A stretch of DNA of 64,000 nucleotides from Marisa cornuarietis (lineage: Eukaryota > Mollusca > Gastropoda > Architaenioglossa > Ampullariidae): positions 13,344,001 through 13,408,000 of the forward strand of contig SMMW01000003.1 of assembly GCA_004794655.1 (NCBI GenBank), given 5' to 3'. Of the stretch, positions 1 through 11,300 are shown piece by piece; the stretch's first letter is position 1; the number at the start of each line of letters is the position of its first letter. Under the pieces are notes generated by a model that made no database searches, was not told where the DNA came from, and was given only the letters and a program-made list of their open reading frames with translations. The position numbers and the translations under genes are program-made.

Positions 1-646
1 TTATACTACTGGCAAGCATAGAGAAATCACTGTAAATAGCCAGGAAACAATGTTCAAAGTGCTTTCTTATTTCTTCCTTTATTATTACAGTGTATTATGA
101 ATAATCTTCCCGCCCTACTCAGCAGGGTAGCGAACTCGTACCAGCTGGTAATCGATTTCGTACAACACATTTAGTTTCTTTAAACCAAATATAGCACCCC
201 AAAATAGATCTCCCGAGCAACTAATTAAAAGTAAATCTATTAAACGAGTCCACTGCGATACATTTTCCGTTGAATATGTTTTTGCTTTATCTACCCTGCG
301 CAGCTGCTCATTTGTCATCGTTGAAGTGGGAACCAATAGGTCCTCGTTCACAAGGCTGGCTATTGGGAGTTTTCTCCCCTCCCCGTCCACCATCTTTCAC
401 TCATCATGTGAAATCGCAATGTGGAGGAAGCAACTTTCTTGACAAATAAACCAACAGACAAACCATTTAGATCATATCTCTTGTGTCTGTGAATAGTGTG
501 TGATTGTTTCGTGCCCCGTTTATATTTCTGGGCCATGTGACAACTCGACGAAAATAGTATCCACCACGTCTTCACATTATAGCTGCGTTTTGGTTTGGGT
601 TTTTATTTGCGTTAACTTTATTGCTTGACGTGATGACCACATTGCA
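1..646. other. Non-genic flank
   Basis: I see no supported gene here. The open frames are short, have no recognisable domains and show no convincing splice sites. The stretch is AT-rich and ends at the 8-bp target-site duplication of the hAT-type element. Confidence 0.5.
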
Positions 647-654
647 GTCGTGAT
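647..654. repeat. Target-site duplication, left copy
   Basis: GTCGTGAT, identical to 3887-3894, flanks the hAT-type element. Confidence 0.88.
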
Positions 655-3600
655 CAGTGCCGGATTAAGCACTGTGGAGGCCCATAGGCAGTCAAAGTTT
701 TGGGGCCCCCCCGATCCCCGACACATATTGCAATTTGCACAGTTCACCGTCAATTCTTTTCTTAGTTTCTTTCTGTTTAGTTTCTATTTTCCATTTCATT
801 GTCAGCCGTGGAGCCGCTAGTAACGTCAATGTTGGTATGTTGTAATACAACCTTATTAGATTATGAATTTAATAAACCTGTCATTGTGAAAACGTATAAT
901 TATAGACTAACAATTCATTCAGAAAGAAAAGAAACACGAATTAAAATAGCAACTAAATTAGGCCCTTAGGCAGTCAAACCTTAGGGGTCGGTAATAAAAC
1001 ATTAAAAATTCTTCTTGTTTAGTTTTCTAGTAGTGAAGTCATTTAAAATACCTTGAAAGTCAATATTCTGCAACATGCTGTTTTCAATGGCCATAATGGC
1101 GAGAGAATTCAATCGCTCTTAGGTCATTGACGCTCGATTGGTACCTCTTCTTCTCCGACATTTTGACGGCCCCTCTACATCCCCCCTCTACACCTGTGTA
1201 ACCAACACCACTTTGATGGCTACGTATGGGGTGGGTTAGCTGCTCCACAAGAACACCCAAGATGGAATTGGCTGCGCACAGTTGATTTTATTAGCTCACT
1301 CGGCGGATGCTTCTCTCTCCTCTCACTTCTCCAAGCACACAGACAGCAACAACTAGAAACTACACTATTTATCACTTCCCGGTCGAACTTTCCAGCAACC
1401 ATCCCTTTCTCTCCCACGGCTTCGACGGTTCGACCTGTCCTTGAACCATCGCGGGAATTGTTCCCCCACCCGCTCCCAGGGTCCAAGGCCCTCAGACTCT
1501 CAGAAATTTTGAATTCCTCCAACTTTTTATCAACCAAACTAGCTCGGTCGACTTCAACCCCCATCAGTAAGTATCAGTTAAAATACTTGCTCAGTTATGG
1601 AAGACAAAGCAAATGTTTTAAAAACTAATTAGCCAGTAACTGTTATTAATTTTAAGATTTAAGTAGATCAAAGGGAGACGGTTTTGTGGCATAAAATAGA
1701 GATGTTGAGCATATTTTAGCTGAATTGTAATAGTTCATAGAACAAAGTTTTGCAGTACCAATACATGTATTGTCATTTTACCTGCTGACTAAAAACTTCG
1801 TAAGACTATATTTATGAGCTTTTCTGACAAACTTCATTCTCCTCAGTCAATTTGAGACGCTTGCTAGTCACTCTCATCGACACTGATGTTCCTGCCTTGT
1901 CAAATGCTATTTGCCAATAAACAGAAAATCATAGAAGCATAAATATAACAAAAATTACTGTACTCACCAAACAAACAAAGTGCAGCACATCTCGGCTTTT
2001 CTAGTCTAGAAGACATCGTGCGACAGACAGGAGAGTGCAGTGTGAACAAATGTTAAACTAAGCGTGTACAGCTTTCTAAAGGTCCACTTGTCCAAGCTTT
2101 CTTTGGTCCAAGGACTCCGATTGAAAAGGATGGTCAAACACACTGCGACCTTACTGCTCATAAAAATGTCAGTCTACACCTCCAATTGCTCCAAACACCG
2201 ACCATTTAATTCCCACGAAAGTCCATCCCGTCGAGTCTATCGAGACTACCCCCTCCCTTTCCCTCTTGTGTTGTCAGCAACAATGCATTCTGGCCCATGG
2301 CCGATGGCCGGCATGGGTGGAACTTCTTGTCCTCTTATAGTCACTGGCCTCCAAACTAAAACAAGTCCAACATAATTTGCCTCTACCTTGATTGTGGGTG
2401 TCAAGACAAGGAACAATTTAATGAAAACGTTCACAAACTAACAATTATGTCATAACACTTCAGTAAGCTTTTCTTTACCTCCCTTCTTCATCGTGAACCA
2501 AATATACGTTACACGAAGCTCCTTAAAAACACATTCAAATATAAGAATGTGGTTATTCGAAAAACAAATGTCGCAGTGTTTGGCATTGATAGCTTCCTGA
2601 GACAACTAGCACAGGCTAAGAAAGATTCCGAGGTGGCTTTGGGGGACGGATGGTGGGTAGATATTATCTCCTTTTTACCAGGCGCTTCGTCGGCAAAGAG
2701 CAAAAGAAAGTCGGAGACTGGAAGGAAAGGTAATGACCAGCCGGCCCATGTGTTATTGCAGGGGGAGCCTGGTACATCGCCGTAGGTCGTGCGATCGTCC
2801 CTGTTGTTGTTGTTGTTGTTGTTTATTTAGTTGGAAAGTGCTCCTAAGGTGACACCTTTATAAAAGTCCGAGTCCTCCCCTTTCCGGTGACATAACATTC
2901 CTCCCTACCTCCTACCTGCCCATCCTGGCTATCCACATACCGTGCAGACATACCGTCTCTAAACTTCTATTATCTTTCTCATGCTAACCTCCTCTTTATC
3001 ATCCTCCCCCAGCTCCAAACTTCCCGTGACACCACCGTGATCAATTTATAAGCCTAACTATTTGCGGGACAGCAGTTTTTAAAATGTTTTTGCAATAATG
3101 TGTTCTTTTTTGCTGGTTGCGATAGTATTACAGGATAATATAGTCTCATTGTATCAAGGATCTACTGTGTAGAAACTGTAGACTAATGTATTTGTTTTGT
3201 AACGGTTAAAGAAAGTCTCAGTGTTGTTTAGTAACTACGAAAAAAGCACCTTAATCTCTCTCGCTTATCGGCTGCAGCGCTAGAGGTGGGCCCCCATCCT
3301 CTCGGTTCTCAGAGTGGCCACACATCACTAGACATCAGTAACCTACCTACCTCTTCACTGTTAAGTCCGATTTGCTTGCAGGGCCCACCCCCTCCCTCCC
3401 GTAGTGACACATAAACCCAGTAATCTCAACGCACGAACTTTCTTCTGGACGGTTCACACGCAATAAAATCTTCAGTGTCCAGCGGCCTTCCGCCTCCAGG
3501 CTTGTCCAGCGAGAATATGATACCTCTGACTACACTTCTCACCCCATTTCTGTCTATACAGACTTGAAACTCAACGTCTGCGTGTGTAATGCTTCGGTGT

Positions 3601-3886
3601 TCTGTCCTCAGACATTTCTTTAAAAGAAAAAGAAAAGGAGAAGAAGAGGAAGAAAAAAAAAATCCACTGACCAAGGCTGGGCCCCCTTCACAGCCGTGGG
3701 CCCGGGTACACCAGACCCCCCTGTCCCCCCTTCTCGTCAGGCCTGTCCGCATGTACGTGTGCATGTGTGTACGCCAATAGTTATAAGACTCAATTCTACA
3801 AAAAATATATCTTTTTATCGCGGGGCCCCTTAAGTCGCGGGGCCCATAGGCATTGCCTACTTTGCCTTGAGGTTAATCCGGCACTG
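655..3886. mobile_element. hAT-type DNA transposon, non-autonomous or decayed, with 8-bp TSD
   Basis: The left end begins CAGTGCCGGATTAAGC and the right end finishes GGTTAATCCGGCACTG, so the outer 14 bases are perfect terminal inverted repeats. A GGCCCATAGGCA-like block recurs in the subterminal regions of both ends. The sequence GTCGTGAT directly precedes the left end (647-654) and directly follows the right end (3887-3894), an exact 8-bp duplication. An 8-bp duplication with CAGTG-type ends is typical of the hAT superfamily. No open frame inside is long enough for a hAT transposase (usually about 600 residues), and I recognise no dimerisation domain or zinc finger, so the copy appears non-autonomous. 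It contains a (TTG)n tract near 2797-2823. The superfamily is inferred from the ends and the duplication; the element boundaries are seen directly. Confidence 0.88.
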
Positions 3887-3894
3887 GTCGTGAT
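3887..3894. repeat. Target-site duplication, right copy
   Basis: GTCGTGAT, identical to 647-654. Precise excision would restore one copy. Confidence 0.88.
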
Positions 3895-4224
3895 GGATTC
3901 CATGTAGCGCGCGAACAGGAACAGCCTTGGAGCACGTGGACAAGCCACGCGACACGTAATAACAAAAAAAAAAAAACACCACCACAACAACAAAGCTAAT
4001 ATAAGTCCTTTCGGTCGTTGGCGAGTGAGGTGAGACCGCACTTTTTTCGGTACCCACCTCCACTCCTTCGCTGCCTTTCCTTCCCAAGCCCATTCAAGCA
4101 GCTGGGTCAACTGGAAGAGGAAAGCTGTGCCAGACGGCTGCCGAACCAACGGGTGTGGACGTCTCGATCCGGTGTCAAGTTCTGTTATTGTAGCCACTCC
4201 CCGCGACACGCACACAAACAAGTA

Positions 4225-4790
4225 CAGTAAGACCTCTACATACGAGTGAACCAATATACAAGTAACACGAGATACGTGCCAAAAATTCGTGGAAAAATAT
4301 TTTCTTACTTACGAGGAGAAATTCGATATACGAGCTCGAGTCATTTATAATACGACATATTATGTCGTACCGTAAAGACATAAACAAGAATGTAGTCTTA
4401 GTGAAAATTTATAAATGTTTGAAGTTAAAAACAGTGTAAATAGTGTTGTCTCATCAGCTGATTCATTCAGCTCTCCGGCCCCTCCCTCCTACCCCGCCGA
4501 TTGCCTACCTCCGTATCGACAGTCTTCGTCTCCTCCGAGGTAAGATTGATAAATATAACATATTCTTTATTATGTTATTATCTATATTATTTATATTATT
4601 GTGCAATTAACATTTACCATATAGTACTGTATATTATACCGTATTTACATATAAATTGTGTTGTTGTGGGAGGATTGGAACGCATAAATCCTATTTCCTT
4701 CATTTTATAAGGGAAAAATAGTTTTAATGTACGAGTTTTTTTAATGCGAGCTCGGTTGTGGAACGGATTAAACACGTATGTAGAGTTACT
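4225..4790. mobile_element. Degenerate pogo/Tigger-like MITE
   Basis: The left end follows a TA dinucleotide and begins CAGTAAGACCTCTACATACG. The right side near 4770-4790 contains a decayed inverted counterpart, CACGTATGTAGAGTTACT. Internal TACGAG motifs recur, as in the better preserved pogo-like element at 58739-59515, whose ends also begin CAGT. No transposase is encoded. The right boundary is uncertain by about 10 bp because that terminus has diverged. Confidence 0.55.
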
Positions 4791-4854
4791 AATGTACACT
4801 CTTCTATTTACGGAGAAAAACAGGAAGAAAAGAAAACAACTACAGCCCATGCAT

Positions 4855-4891
4855 GCACACGCGCGCGCGCGCGCACACACACACACACACA
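4855..4891. repeat. Alternating CA/GC purine-pyrimidine tract
   Basis: A CACGCGCG...CACACA run with strict purine-pyrimidine alternation. It is a microsatellite with Z-DNA potential, in the 3' flank of the kinase gene. Confidence 0.85.
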
Positions 4892-5303
4892 AGCGTCCAT
4901 GTGGAAGAGCACGTACTCCTCACCAACTCAAAAGCACGTCTACGCCTCGCATGCACTGACGAATTAGCAGCATGGCCGACATTAGGTTACCGCAGTGTTT
5001 AATGTGAAGTGTAACCGCTATGATAAGAGAATTCATTTTTGTTCACATACGTCAAAGCCGAGCTTAATCTTTTCTGGCAGCACCAGTCTTTGAGTGCGCA
5101 GTACAAGCGGTTGGACTGATAACGCCTGGAGGTCTCAGCATCTGACGTCTTGTTCTGAGGACGAAGGTTTGAACCTTCGTAAGTCATGTTCGGGTCGGGG
5201 TGTGGGTGGGAAACAATTATAGCTCGACGCCAGACCAGCACAGTCACCGAGACACAACTTGCAAAGAAGTACTGAACGACGGAGGGGAAAGCTCCAAAGG
5301 GGG

Positions 5304-6357
5304 TTAAACAGCCGGAAGTCCAGTGATGCTGAGTGACCTTGACCTGGTCGTCTTCGACTGCCGATCACGTTCCAGAGGCTTGGAGAGGCTCTGAGCTGCG
5401 GGAAAGGACGCAGAGAGGAAAGCGTGGGAGGCAGCAGACGACAAGCTCTCAGATGGTCGACTTGTCTGCAGGCCTGTGAGCAAAGAATGAGATCAGGTGG
5501 CATCGGATGAAGCAGTCATTAAAGTAGGCCGTAGGGATGTGAAAGGGCCGAGGAAAATCGATACAACAATCGATAAGATAAGCCTACCAGAGATGTTTTT
5601 TTTCTGCGTCACAAGAACCCACCCTACGTTTTAAAACTTTACAAGAACGCGTGGTGCGTGTGCACACATTTACTAGCATACGCGCACAAGGTTTTAGCTG
5701 CTCTACACTCTACAGCATCCCAAACCATGATATTGAAAGGCCCAGAAGCACACGGATATTAAACAAACTGCAAATAAAAGGGAGTAAAAAAAAAAGTTGC
5801 ACTCATTCCACGAATGTTGTTTTCAGTCCGCGCACAATTTTGCCAAAATGTATTAAAATGGTTTTTGTTTTTTTTTGTGGATAGCGAATATTGACTTCCA
5901 AGAAGTTCATTTTGGGGAGGATAGGCGATTAAAAAATCTTAATATGAAACGCATAATCGACATAATTAACATTCACCGAAAATTGTTTAGTAAAAAAAAA
6001 AAAAAAAAAAGAAACGGACAGGGATTATATACAATTCAAATTAATTAGGAGGAAACCTGCAGGACCCACGACCACTGGTATCATGAATTATGTAAAGAAG
6101 TAAAACGCAGTATGTTTGAAGCTGATAATATTATTTCATTAAACTTACGGCGTTTGGGCAGCGGGGGAGGCGTGATCGAGTGAGCTTGCAGACGGAACCA
6201 GTCAACGCCAGCGAAGAAAGGATCGGCCTTGAGGAGACGCCTGTCACCGGAAGACGTGTGCCCGGGACGGTCGCGAGCAGACTTGCTTAAAAGCTGAAGA
6301 GAGAATTGAATGAGTCATATGACGTACTTCAGCTGCGCAGTCTGGATATTGAAAATG

Positions 6358-6394
<37 letters not shown>

Positions 6395-8311
6395 GTACGT
6401 TCGATTCTGATTTTGATGTTACACTGATACGTTACCAGCGAGGATAACAGCAACAATATACAAAAAGTAGCAACAATCAAACACCATTTCTACACTGGCT
6501 ACCCATCCGTTCTCGCATCCAGTACAAACTGTCTGTGCTATGTTTTAATTTCTTTGCAGGCTCCTGTCCTGACTATTTCTCTAAACTTATCCCTTACGTT
6601 CCATCCAGACAACTACGCTCTTCGTTGGATGACCGTATCCTAACTGTTCCTGTCACCAGAACAACAACATATGGTCACAGGATTTTTGGCTACTGTGCAG
6701 CAAAACAATGGAACTCTTCCCCTTTCCATATCCGTGGCGAATACAACTTCCTACAACTGAATCCTTCAAATCTGCACTGAAAACGCACCTCTTCCTTGAG
6801 CATTACTCCTAACACATTCCATACCATGCTAGTCCTTCTTACTCTCCCCCCTTCCGCTCTTGGTACTTTTCTACCGATCTTTCTCTCCAGAATCGCTATA
6901 TTTTCTATGTTACTGTTACTTGGTGCCTTTTTGTGTTTTCCATCTTTGTTTTCTGTTTGTCGTGAGTACTGTCGTTTATTCTTAAGTCCCTCGTGTTCTA
7001 TCCATTTGGTCCATGTCTCTTCCCTGTTTTAAGCGCTAAGGGCATGATCTCTATGAGTGTGAATATGCGCTTTAAAAATCTTCATTTATTATTTATTATT
7101 TTTTCACAATAATAAAACATTGGATACTTAAGGCAATTGCTGACATCCACGAGTAAGGGGGGAAAGACAGAAAGAAGACGATGATCCAAATCATGATCTC
7201 GACGATGACTATAAGCAATAATTAGATATCATAATCACAATGATGACAACGACGGTGAAAGCTTTATCGATGTTTTATTCTCTGGCCCCTTCCGCGGATG
7301 GAGAGAAAACCACAGCAAACTGCTGTCGGCTGTCGAGCTGCATGGGTGCGTCTAGCTGATACCGGAACTGACGTCAGGCGCAGGATGTCACAAAGTGCAC
7401 GGTCTGAATTGAGACAGTGTTTGAGAAAGGGACGGTCTATTAAATATACATCCCCGGTTCTACAGACTCCGCATACAGCAGGACTCCACCCAGTCGTCAC
7501 TCGATCCCTGCTTCGGGACAATTCGTTATGCCCACGAGAAGGGGCAAATGTCGTCGAACGTTCGACCAAGTTTGGCAAAGTTAATTATAGATAAAGGTCA
7601 CAGGAAACCGATGGTTTTTTTAACAAAAGTTTGAGATATTGGAACATCCGCCAACGTGCTAAGGTGGCAATAAATTGGCTTAAGACACTACAGGGATTTG
7701 ACAAGTGGTACTTTTATCAATTAAGAAGGGCCTTTAGACAGATGCTGGGAAAATGGATGCGGAGGGGCGCCGGTGCGATACCCGTGAGGTGCAGCGAACT
7801 TCCCTCAGCCACCCCACCTGTCGGGAATAGGAACCTTATCCTACAGAAGGTTTGGGAAGGTAAGAAAACACCGCCCCACAAAAAAAAACTGGTCCAGAGA
7901 TAACTGTGGTCTCGAATACTTCACTCCCCAATTACCTACCGAAAAAGGTTATGAGACGACCTTTACCTAGTTAGTTTCTGGAACACACTTTTTTGTAAAC
8001 GTCCTCAGAGCGAGATAATAATGTCACCAGGATCGATGTGTGTGATGTTAGGTAGAAGCAGGAAAAATAAAAAGGACTGGACTGGAAGGCGTCGAGAAGA
8101 GAAATAAAGAGAGTGACGGAAAAAGACAAGCAAATGATGAAAATTGTGACAACGTTGTTGTTGATGATAATGAAGATAATGAACAGCTAATGTTCAAATA
8201 TCACAGTTAAACTCGAAGAATATAAGTGCTACTGCGCAAAGACAAACTGAGATCCATGAGTGAATAAGAAAAAAAAAACAGTTGCTTCTTTTTCCTGCAA
8301 TAGTTTGAGAA

Positions 8312-8354
<43 letters not shown>

Positions 8355-11300
8355 TAAAGAGGGAAGGAATAAAACAATAAAAAAGTGCAGCAGATGCAGC
8401 AGGTGATGTTGCCAACAATTACTTTTTTCAGAAGGGACACGATAGCTGAGCTGAGGAAACTGTCGTAGAACGGCTCCTTCCGAGTGATGGCAACAAATAG
8501 TTCTTTTATGTTCTTGCCACCGAACGGAAGCTACAAAAGAGTAAGGATACGACTTCAAGACATGTTTGAATGTATGGCGTCAACAAGTGTGGGTTCTACA
8601 AAATGGCAATGGTTGAAAAAAAAAGGCCTCTCGCAGGGAAAAAACAAACAAACGTTTTTAACTCCCTAGAGATGGAGCGTGGAAAGAAGGCTGGGAGATT
8701 CCTTCACTTTTCTAGGTCTGGTAAGGAACGTGCAGAGAGTTTGTGCATGCGTGTGTGGGGGTAGGGTGGGTAGGTATATAGAAGCACAGTTGAGTTATTT
8801 ACATATACGGATTTGTGAGTATTTATATAAAGTTTCACTTCTTCTACAAATGAAAGGATATACGTAGGATACTTACTCTTCCGGTAGCCATAAGGTACAG
8901 GAGTACACCATAAGACCACCAGTCGGCCGCCTTGCCGTATGAATTACGAAATACCTGAAAAATAAAAAAAAAAATCAAAGCACATTTACTACATATTTTA
9001 TCGGCCCCGTTAAGAATGCAAACATTTTCAGCCCCCAAAAATAGTCGTTAAAGACTTGTTTGACTCTAGTGATATGTGACCAAGATATGTCAATATAAGC
9101 GAAACATGCTATAATATTCACTAATAAAGTGTAGGAATTCATAAATAAGCATTACTTAAAGCAAATCACAGCTTCTCTGTATTTCTAACATTCGCAATGA
9201 AAGAAGTCTGCTCCAGCATTAATTTGGTCTGGTAGTTCTCTCTCACGCACGCACGCGCCCACACACACACGCGCGCACGCGCGTCAACTTTCGTCGTTGC
9301 CTTGATATCACAGTTTCTAGCCAGCCTACTCATCAAAGAAATGATCAAAGGATGTTCAAGTACTGTTGATCGGGGCTAGACAAACACAGTGCTTGATCTG
9401 TCATAGAAGTGGGCCTCTTTGTCGACAGAAGAAACGGAGCCAGATGGAGAAAGTACCTACAATGTACCTCCGGAGCAACATACAGCATACCTCGGGGGCC
9501 ACATAGACGAAAGTGCCACAGGGACTAGTGACTAGGCCGTCGTCTTGGAAACTGTCCACGCTAAGGCCGAAGTCACAGAGGCGGATGAATCCTGCCCCGT
9601 CCAGCAGCACATTGTCCAGCTTCAGATCTCTATAGGTGAAGTATACCACAGACAAGCCGTTGTAGTACAAGCTTAGCTGTAGAAACGACTGACTGCTTCA
9701 CATCATCATCATCATCGTCATCATCGTCATCGTTTTCTCTTTCTTCTTCTTTTTTGAAACCAATAAAGCCAGTCGTAACTACGAAACGCTTAACTGACTA
9801 ATTTCACATCAACACATACATTCAAACAACTTTCTTCTCTTACAAAAACTCAAGAGTAGGAAATTTGATGAATATATCAACCAAACTCTACTTAATGTAA
9901 AGATTCTAATCCCAAATAGCTGTGACTGTCGTGGTAGCTTTTTTTTCGTGCACAGGTTTAATTAAGTTTAACAGGGCATGCAGATGCAGCTGCAATTGTG
10001 TGTTATTTGTCAAGAAAGTGGTGGCCACCGTTCAGACATATCCCTTGCGCAATGGCAAACAAATTTTTACAATTCTAAACTGCTATCTTTCTAAACCTAA
10101 CCTTTGGTGCACGTGCTGTCTATAAACATAAACCTAACTTGCAATGGTCATGCTGTCTATAAAAATAAACCTAACCTTTGGTGGTCGTGCATTCTATAAA
10201 CATAAACCTAACCTGCAGTTGTCGTGCTGGCTCTAAACATAAGCCTGACCTACAGTGGTGGTGCTGACTAAACATAAACCTCACCTGTGCAGTATGTTTT
10301 GCTCGTGAAGAAAAGACAGCGCAATGAATATCTGTGCAGCATAAAACCTGTGAAGAAGAAAATATCACATAATGTCACAATGGAACAAGATAAATATTTA
10401 ACGACTTAGTGAGACAAATGGACACTCATTACGCACGTGTGCGTGCACGCATAAATGTTGAGAGTAGGAGGTGGGGGTTTTATTTCCTGTAATTTCTGTT
10501 TCAGACGATCAAAACTGCTCAATTCTTTATTTAGAGTAAACATCTGCTATGTTTATGCTACTGATTAAGATAGTGTTTTGTCGCCATTTAAATAGCGACT
10601 TTCACACGTGGAGCTATAAATAGGAAAGCCGATATCAAGAGACCTTAATGAGTACTTGTTAGCATTGACCAGTCAGAGAAAGCTTTGCATGTAGCACATA
10701 AGCTGGACGGTTAGCCTTTCAAACTCGTACGGCTCAAATTCTGATGTTGAGATGATGTATTACAAAAGAATAGCACATTGTACATAGGTGTATGTTTACC
10801 AGAGCATGCAATGGCAGCTGCAAGTGTGTTACTGGTTGATTGTCAAGAAATGGTAGCCATCATTAAGACATATCCCTCGTGCAATGCCACTTGGCATAGT
10901 TAAAAGACCTGATGTTTAATTCACAGCAAACACAAAAACAAAACAAAAAAAAACTGTTGAGGACAGAAATTTATGACTATTGAGACAGAATATGTTTGAC
11001 AAAGTTGCCAACCAGTCGTGCATTCAATATTTTGGTTTTTATTATGGTTTTTACGGAATGCATTCGCTGGCCTTTGACATAAGAACAATGTTTACTTTCT
11101 TGGAGGAGGAAGGGGGGTAGTCGCGCTCTAAAATTCACGTATCCATCCATCTATTTGCAATTCAGTCAACTCGCTCCCAGACTCGTGTCATTGATTGTGA
11201 AACAGATAATGACTTACTGAACATTGATCTCCGGAAGTCGTCCAAAGCGGCTCAGTACATCTGTCAGTCGTCCTCCTTCAGCCAGCTCCATCAGTAGGAA

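Noticed and set aside
3796..4254. 152-codon minus-strand frame across the hAT right end
   Set aside because: It spans the transposon end and its target duplication and has homopolymer-derived residues. Not a conserved protein.
5155..5180. GGTTCAAACCT block on the minus strand resembling a tRNA B-box
   Set aside because: It is part of a short palindrome in the kinase 3' flank. No A-box, acceptor stem or cloverleaf could be built.
7264..7578. Overlapping open frames of about 100 codons on both strands
   Set aside because: No recognisable protein motifs. They lie in a kinase intron, and part of the segment resembles another intronic block at 31829, so a repeat is more likely than a gene.
8314..8353. 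Regularly spaced short repeats that could suggest a CRISPR-like array
   Set aside because: It is a simple (TCAA)n microsatellite without spacers, in a eukaryotic intron.
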